Source of the DNA: Maniola hyperantus
Lineage: Eukaryota; Arthropoda; Insecta; Lepidoptera; Nymphalidae
DNA length: 64,000 nucleotides
Assembly (NCBI RefSeq): GCF_902806685.2
Contig: NC_048557.2
Location: 9,619,554-9,683,553 of the forward strand
Direction: 5' to 3'
Shown: in pieces, positions 34,601-43,600 of the stretch
Layout of the letters: every line of letters starts with the position of its first letter
Numbering within the stretch: position 1 is the first letter of the stretch
Notes under the pieces: generated by a model
Database searches by the model: none
Told to the model about the DNA's origin: nothing
What the model saw: the letters and a program-made list of their open reading frames with translations, nothing else
Program-made: the position numbers and the translations under genes

Positions 34601-37600
34601 GTAATAGTACAAACAATAGTACAAACAAAGCAACAATATAAAAAGAAAAAGTAAGTAAATCAGTCAACAAAATATTTAGCGAAATTAAACGTTTGATAAG
34701 AACTTAAACTAAATTATAACTACAGCACCGCCCACCGTGAGAATATATTACATTGCACTTTTAGTGAGAACACAAATCTTATTTAGTGGACGTTTGTAAC
34801 ATCCGTTCTTACATTTGACAGTTACAACACGGGTTAGCATATCACGACCGGGGTGCTTGGCTATGATTTTACCTAATAACCATTTAGATGGTGGCAAAAA
34901 ATCATCTCTTAATACGACAATATCATTTACATCAGGTTCTGGTTTCTTAGAATTCCATTTATATCTATGACTTAAGTTTAACAAATATTCTTTTGACCAT
35001 CTCTTCCAAAATTCATTTACCATTTTTTGTGTTACATTCCAACGTTCAATACCAGATATGTTTTTATTACAATAATTAACATCACTAACGTTAAGTAATG
35101 GTTCACCTACTAAGAAATGGCCTGGTGTCAAGGGCAGTGGATCATTAGGATCGTCGCTAAGGACAGACAAAGGACGTGAATTTAAGCAAGCTTCGATTTG
35201 AGTCAGTGCTGTCGACAGCTCTTCGTAAGTTAATGTGCTATCACCGATAACTTTCTTTAAATGTGTCTTAACTGACCTTACACCAGCCTCCCACAGTCCT
35301 CCGAAATTTGGCGATTGAGGGGGTATAAAGTGCCATCGTGTGTTTTCTAAAGTCAATAAATGTGCAATTTCACGTGGAAGTTCAGATTTGGCATCGTTAA
35401 GCATAGCTTGTAGCTCCTTGTTTGCCTTGACAAAGTTCGAGCCATTGTCACTGTGTAAATCCTGACAATGGCCGCGCCTCGATGTGAAACGTCGAAAGGC
35501 TGCGATAAAACCTTTAGCACTTAGATCAGTAACTGCTTCTAGGTGTATGGCACGTGTTACCATACAAACAAATAAGCAGATGTAGCCTTTATATGATTTT
35601 GATCCGCGTCCAGGAGAAAAACGTATATTAATAGGTCCTGCGTAGTCAACGCCTGCTGATTTGAAAGGTTTGCTTGGTTTTAACCTCGCTTCTGGAAGTT
35701 GACCCATCAATTGATTTGTAACCTTAGAATGTCTCAAACACACTACGCATTTTCTGAAATGTTTCTTTACTTGGTCTCTTGCTCTAATAATCCAATATTT
35801 TGTGCGTAAATGATTAAGCATGAGTTGTGGCCCACCATGCATAGTTTTGGTGTGAGCATCAGCAACTAATAACTGAGTAAGATGACTCTTACTCGGCATA
35901 ATTATAGGGTGTCTCTCATCAAAACTTGCACTGGCATGTTCAATACGTCCACCAACTCTTACAATCCCGTTTTGATCACAAAAGGGGTGAAGAGTGTAAA
36001 GTAAACTCCCTTTTGTTAGATGTCCTTTTGTCTTTAACTTCTTTAACTCATCACCAAACTCTAAATTCTGAACTTGTTTAATACACATTTGTAGCGTTTT
36101 CTCTAATTCATTAACTGTAATGTAATTTGGTAATATTTCGCGTTCATTCTTCGGAAGATTATAATTTAAAAATCGTCTGCAATATGAAATCACTCTCAGC
36201 ATTTTACCTAAACTGGAATATTTAGTCCATACAAAATCTTCTTCTTGATGAGTTAAGATAGTTAAAGATTTGGTTCTCTCTTCTTCATGTGTTTCTTCAA
36301 TCTTAATTGTCTCTGTGTTAATAGTTGGTTCTGACAACCAGCTCGGTCCATTCCACCAGAGTGTATGATTTTTTAATTCGTCAGGCTTAAGGCCTCTTGA
36401 CGCGCAATCTGCGGGATTCGCGTTCGTTGATACATATCTCCACTGATTATACTCCGTCATAGTTAAAATCTCTGATACTCGGTTACTCACGAATGTGGCC
36501 CATCGACAAGGTGGTCCTTTTAACCATGCCAGGACAACAGTAGAATCAGTCCAAGCGTGCAAATTTTCTTTTGGGATGTTCATCACCTGTGAGACTTCAT
36601 GCAACAACTTAGCTGCGAGGACTGCTCCGCATAACTCCAACCTGGGTATAGATGATTCCTTGTCAATTGGTGCAACTTTTGTTTTAGCCGTCACTAAACT
36701 CACTTTAATGTCGTTTTCTTCGTTCTCAACTCTAATATACACCGCAGCTGCATAAGCAACTTGAGATGCATCTGAAAAAGCGTGTAATTCTGTTTTGCAA
36801 CCTCGTTCGCTATTCAACCATCTTGGAATTAAAATGTCTTTTAAGTTCACTAAATCTTCTCTAAATTTAATCCATTCTGCTAATAAACCATCAGTAATTT
36901 CATCGTCCCATTCTAATTTTAATTTCCACAGTTTTTGTATAAAAATCTTGGCAGTAATAACCACTGGTGATATCCATCCAATCGGGTCGTATAGTCTCGC
37001 GATATCAGATAATACTTGCCGTTTCGTAATTGGCTGTTTAGATTCAGGTAAATTAACAGTGTATTCAAAATTGTCAGTTTCTCTGTTCCAACCAATGCCT
37101 AACACTTTCATCATATTGTCTACTTTAATTGGAACGAGTTGATCACTTCTGTGTTGTTCTTTGTCAATATATTTTAAAAATCTCGAATCATTACTACTCC
37201 ACTTCTGCAATTGAAAACCACCAGAATTCATCAATTTGTTCATTTGTTCGTATATCTCTACAGCTTCTTCGAAACTGTCGCAGCCAGTCATCAAGTCATC
37301 AATATAATAGTCTTTCTTAGTTATTTCGGATGCAATTGGATAGTTTGACTGTTCAACATCCGCTAATTTTTGTAAAGTTTTTACCGCTAAGTAGGGTGCA
37401 CATGCAGTACCAAAGGTCAAAGTTAATAGTTTAAAATGTTGTATAGGCTCATCAGGATTGTTTCTCCATAAAATTCTTTGGTAGTTAGCGTCTTCCTCAG
37501 TAACTCGGACTTGCCTGTACATTTTTACCAAATCAGCAATAATGCATACTCGAAATTTCCGCCATCTCATCAGAAGATGTCTCAGGTCTTGTTGAAGTTT

Positions 37601-40600
37601 AGGTCCAACTAGAAGGTCGTCATTAAGTGAAACGTTATTTACTCCTTTGGACGAAGCATTGTAAACCACTCGGACCTTCGTAGTGTCTTTATCTTCGCGC
37701 ACTACCGCGTGATGTGGAAGATACACAGATTTAGGATTGTCAATGTCTTTCCCTTTGATTAGTGACATATGATTCAGAGTCAAATATTCTTGCATGACAT
37801 TTTGGTACTCAATATATAGTTTCTCATCTTTTAGTAATCTCTTTTCTAAACTCAGTAGTTTTCTTGTAGCTATTTCTTTTGTTTGTCCATACTGGCTTCG
37901 TGGTTCTTCGTCTTTAAATGGTAGTTTTACTACGAATCTTCCTTCTTCATTTCTTGTTGTAGTTTTCTCATAAAGTTCTTCGCATTTAAGTTCTTCCTCC
38001 GTTAGCTTTTTTTCTAGGCTGTTTGGCTCATTCTCCATATCCCAGATTTTTCTTAAGAACTCGTCTTCTCTAATGTTGATGTGCATACTCGCAATTTCTC
38101 TTCTCGCTGAAGTTGTATCATGTGTCGCTCTTCCTGATATGACCCACCCAAGGATTGTATTTTGTGCTATAAGATTTCCTTGTGGATGCTTAATCATGTC
38201 ATTGAGTAATACCTCTCCATATACATCAGCTCCTAGCAAAATGTCAATTTTGCCGGGTGTTGCAAATCCTGGATCAGCTAGTGTAAGGTTCTCTAATTCT
38301 AACCAATCAGGTGTGTGAATTGTACTTGTCGGTAACAGTGACGCAAGTGAACTCATAACGTACGCATTTACCTGAATTATGTTTTGTGGATTATGAAAGG
38401 ACTCAATGACTAAAGAAGTCATGTGTTTAATTTTCACCTGTCCGTTCCCTATCCCTGACACCAAACCATTAATAGGTTCTCTTTTTAACCCAAGTAATTG
38501 TACCGTGGCTTCTGTTACAAAAGAAGCTTGTGATCCCTGATCAAGTAATGTTCTAAAAACTAATTTTGTTCCGCACTTAGATCTAGATTTAACAATTGCA
38601 GTAGCCAGTAAAACGTTATAGCTGTGTAACTCTCCTCTCGCAAAGTTAGCTACTACTCTGTTCTCTAGTGTAGTTGTATCTGAATTTTGTTGTTTGTTCT
38701 CCTCTCTCTGTGGCTCAGTCTGTTTGGTTATCATGTTGTTCGTGTTCCTCTCATGATTTTCTTTCTCAAAATGGAGTAACGAGTGATGTCTCCGTCTGCA
38801 CCGTCTGCAAGATTTGATTTGTCTGCACCGGCTCACTGAATGTGTATTTGAAAGGCAATTGAAGCATAGCCCGTTCTCTTGTACATATTGCTGTCTCTCT
38901 CTCACTCCCTTCTGTCCAAACTCCTTGCAACTGAATATAAAGTGTGGTCCGTTACATAAGACACATATGGGTTGGTTTTCATTAGTTAGAGCGGCATGAA
39001 ATGATTTTGTTTTTAAAGTAGGTCTATTAGAGCTTTGTTTCCCAGTATCCATCATTTCAAGGCTTCTAAAGCGAGATTCTAAAAATTCAACAAGGTGTGA
39101 CCAAGTTGGTAATTCATCTCCGCACATGCTCTGTTGATGTTCCCATAACTTCCGCGACTCAATATCCATTTTAGAGACAACAAAGTACACTACAATAGCA
39201 TCCCAATTACTTACATTTACTGCAATATTACTTAAACTTTTTAAACAGGATGATGTTGTATCTAATAACTGTTTCAGTGCAGCGGGCGACTCAGTAGTAA
39301 TCTGTTTTTGTGAAAAAAAGGTTTTTAATATGGCATTACAGTTGAACCTTATATTGTTATATCGTTTAGTAAGCTGTTTCCATGCTTCTGCATAATTAAG
39401 CTCCGTTGTAGCAAAATTTCTTATTAATATTTCTGGTTCTCCGGACAGACTTGTTTTTAAATAGTGAAGTTTTTGTACCGCTGATATATTCTTATTGTTA
39501 TGAATTAATGATGTGAAGATGTCATGGAAAGTTTGCCACTCATGGTACTTGCCAGTAAAAGTTGGTAAAGTGATTTTGGGCAACTTTATATCACAAAATG
39601 GGTCAGAGTTGTGCGCTACATCGGTTGACAATGATGAACTCTGTTTAGTATCACTTGAAACACCAGCAAGTGCCTCCTTTAGTGTGCATCTGTAGTTTGT
39701 ATATAGTTCTTGGAACTGATCGAATTTATCAGAAGTAAAATATGATAAACTTTCCTTACCTTTTTTGTCAACAATGGAAATTAAATCTTTGTGACCTTTC
39801 TTGAATTCTACCCAGATATCTTCCAATATTTCCAATCTAGTTTCGATGTACGCTTGTTTAAGTCTTTCCTTTGGAGATTTTTTATAGTTATACTCCGCTT
39901 TTTGTAATTGTTTTAACAGTTCGTCTTGATTTGCTAGTAACGGATCCATGGTAAGTTTGCAAGTTACACTAAAACTTTTTGTTTCACAACAATTCCGGTT
40001 TCGGCACCAAATGTTAGCTCACGGTTCTGTATTTGCGTTTTTACTTTAAGATTCACACTTATTACCGTTAAACCAATAAAACTACGATAACCTTTAAAAA
40101 CAGTGTGTTATATTTTCTGAAAATCACGTTGTACAAGTCACTGACAGTGTCACATAGACTAATGTCAATCGCTGCGAGTTAATATCCTAGATTTCATGGA
40201 CAGCGACATCTATGAACAACATATCTAAACATATTATAAATGTGAAAGTGTGTCTATCTGTCTGTCTGTCTGTCTGCTAGCTTTTTACGGCCCACTAGTT
40301 CAACCGATTTTGATCAAATTTGTTACAGAGTTAGCTTACATCCCGGGGAAGGACATAGGCTACATTTTATCGCGGGAAATTAAAGAGTTCCCACGGGATT
40401 TTTGAAAACCTAATTCCACGCTTACGAAGTCGCTGGCATCATCTAGTTATCTATAAAAACTCCAGATAGACAAAATGATACAATATGTAACATGTGTATT
40501 TAAAAAAAACATCGTATCAGCAGTCCATAGAATTCGTTGGTGCGTCCCTCAAGCTACTTGACATTGGCGAAGTGCATTGTGCTGGTGTGGCACTAAAAAG

Positions 40601-43600
40601 CCACCAAACAAGAAAAAAAATAAAGAATTCGTTGGTATGTAATGAAAATGACGACCTCCCTGGCGCAGTGGTGAACGCTCTCTTAATAGTGGGAGGTGCC
40701 GGGTTCGATTCCTGGCAGGAATTTTGAATTTTATAATTTCTAAATTTCTGGTCTGGTCTGGTGGGAGGAGGAGGCAAAGCCGTACCGCCAAGCGATTTAG
40801 CGGTCCGGTACGATGCCGTGTAGAAACCAAAGGGGCAGGGTATGGGCTTAATAAAAACTGCCATACGCCTTCTAGGTTAGCCCGCTATCATCTTAGACTG
40901 CATCATCACTTACCATCAGCTGATATTGCAGTCAAGGGCTAACTTGTATCTGAATAAAAAAATAAAAAAATGAATGTTTTCAGATTACTGTACGAGTCTG
41001 GTGGGACTCTGTCGGAGTTGGAGTGCGCTAACCACGACCACCCACTGAAGGACGCGGGGGCTGCGCCACCGAAAGCGAACCAAATACCACTTATTACTGA
41101 GGTCATAGTTTTAGACAATGAACCAAAAGCTTAATTTGCTATAATCCGCTGAAACAGTTCGAATCTGTATGGTGCAACATGCAGCATACGAAATGCACCG
41201 CCCGCCCTCCCACTGCTAAACATGCAGGAAAAAGCAGCCACCAGGCAAGCAATACGCACCACCACCACGCAGCACCACACAAATCCCAAACACACTCGAC
41301 GCACGTTTCGCCCCGACACCGGAGCATCCTCAGGAGATGTAGACCTTACAATGCACAATTACATTGCATTGCAATGCAAATAGCAAATTAAGCTTTTGAT
41401 TCATTGTATATCATAGACTTCCGCAAAGTAACGCCTGCTTCTATACAACATATTTTTAGACATTGGCACCGTTCCCTTTGTGCTCAGAATCGGTGCCATT
41501 GGCACCGATTCCTACAGACGCAGTTTGACAGTTCTAAATTTAATTTTTAGATGTTAAAACCCGTGATTTTAGCGCGCAGTCGCGAACCTACCGTTTAAAT
41601 TTGTATTGTGCACTAAAATTTAGAGTCTTTAAATGTGAAAGTCATGTTTCGTTCCTTTTTTAGCATTGTTAAAAAGAAAAGGATGCAAATACTATAAATT
41701 TAGTTTAGAGAGAGACTAGAGAATCGGGGCCATTGGGGCCGATTCTCTTGTACACAATCTCTAAACTAAACTAAATTAACAGGTCTAAATCTAGTGCTAT
41801 CCTTTTCCACAAGCAACATTATAAAAGGGATAGCAATAGATTTAGACGTGCCATTTTAGTTTAGTTAAGAGATAGTGTACAACGGAATTAGCCACATTGG
41901 CGCGCTAAAATCACGGGTTTTAATATCTAAAAATTAAATTAAAAACTGTGTCTGTCCTTTTTATATTACATTAGTGAGAAGAGGATGCGAATACTCTAAA
42001 ATTTGGTTGTGCTCAAAATCAGTACAAACTCATAGTTTTAAATTTAATTTAGAGCTGTCAAATGTCGTGACTTAAGCTGCCAGCCTATTATAATTTGTAG
42101 CGTGCACTAAAACTAAGTGTCTTTAAATGTAAAATTCGTGTTCCGTCCCGTTTTAGCAATATTAAAAAGAAAAAGGTGCAGACACTCTAAATTTAAATAA
42201 TTTTAAGTAATTTCTTTGAAGTGTAGGTAAACACTAAAAAATTATTTTAAAAAAGACTCTAAATTTAGTTTAGAGAAAGACAACAGAATCGGCGCGATTG
42301 TCAACATATTATATGACAGTTGACACATAGAGCAGATATGCTGATTGCGTTCTCAAAATGTATGTTTTATTTGTTGCTTAGAAAGTAGACGCGACGATAC
42401 CGGCGACCCTGGCTGAATTGGAAGCTGAAATCAACACGGTAGCTCTGGACTGGAAGAGCATCAAGAACGTCACCGAGTGTAGCTGCTCCACGCCGCTCGA
42501 CCACTTCAGCAGAAAGGTGTGTATTTATACTTTAACTTGCACACAAGACACTAGATGTCGCTGCACTGAGTTACATCGCGCTAGATAAGTTTTCGGCCAC
42601 GAGTTTTAACTAAGTATGTAATGAAGTAAGTATGAACACATCGATACTCCTCTCGCGCGACACCCCTCAATAGCTCCCGAGATGGTCAAGCGCCTCAAGC
42701 GGCTTGACGTCAAGCTCGTAGTTTATGCTTGTGTCAAGCATTTTGACTGTTTACAAAGGTTGCTTGGTGCTTGGAGTCATTTACATGCGTTCATTTACTT
42801 GTCGCGTGATTGATGCGATTTTTTTGCTTGACGCGACCGATGTTCGAGAGATAAGAAAAGTGCCATTTGCTTGACCTATTCGCTTGACGGGCACATCAAG
42901 CTCGCATCAACCAGCTTGATCAAGCAAATCAAATCTACTTGCTTGGCGTCAAGCCGCTTGGTCCTCTCGAAGCTCTATAGGCTTTTAGGAGATTTTTTTT
43001 AACTTGGTGTGTTATAAATACTATCTGTCCCGGCTTACTCACGTGTGTAGTCGACGTTAGCCCGACTAGTTTCGAACCCATACGGGGTCCTTTTTCAAGG
43101 GAGTCCGTCCGCGCCCGCGCCGCGGTTTTGACTGCGGGACGCACGTGCCGCTGCCCGTAGAGCCCGTTGTGAGGGTGGCTGGGGTGGGGGGGGAGACAGC
43201 TGCCGATCGTCTCCCGACAGTTCCTGCTGTTCTTCATCACTGGAACCGTCACCGAAATCCAGGCACGCGGAGCTAATGGTGTCCCGTCCCACGACTGATG
43301 CCCTTGTCTTAGCGTCAAAAAGCGGTTTCCACGCTGAGGGTAGCATCCATCCATTGTCACGATTGAAATTCGGGCGGCGACTAATTTCGATCGCTTCCCG
43401 TATCTTCCGCGGTACTAGAAACTTTTCCCGGGACAACACGGAAACCTTGTCGAATCGTATTAGTCGCCGCCCGAATTTCAATCGTGACAATGGATGGATG
43501 CTACCCTCAGCGTGGAAACCGCTTTTTGACGCTAAGACAAGGGCATCAGTCTTGGGACGGGACACCATTAGCTCCGCGTGCCTGGATTTCGGTGACGGTT

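Larger units (their letters stand above)
34229..40231 (-). mobile_element. BEL/Pao LTR retrotransposon, complete
   Basis: 6003 bp with two 220-bp LTRs (34229-34448 and 40012-40231) that are identical by eye, a TATT target duplication (34225-34228 and 40232-40235), primer site, polypurine tract and one uninterrupted ORF. It lies antisense in an MTMR6 intron, inside the start of a LINE/SINE tail that continues at 40236. Identical LTRs point to very recent insertion. Confidence 0.96.

Noticed and set aside
40652..40725. Possible tRNA gene
   Set aside because: Head of a SINE whose body and tail are repeated at 9580 and 26290; no paired acceptor stem seen.
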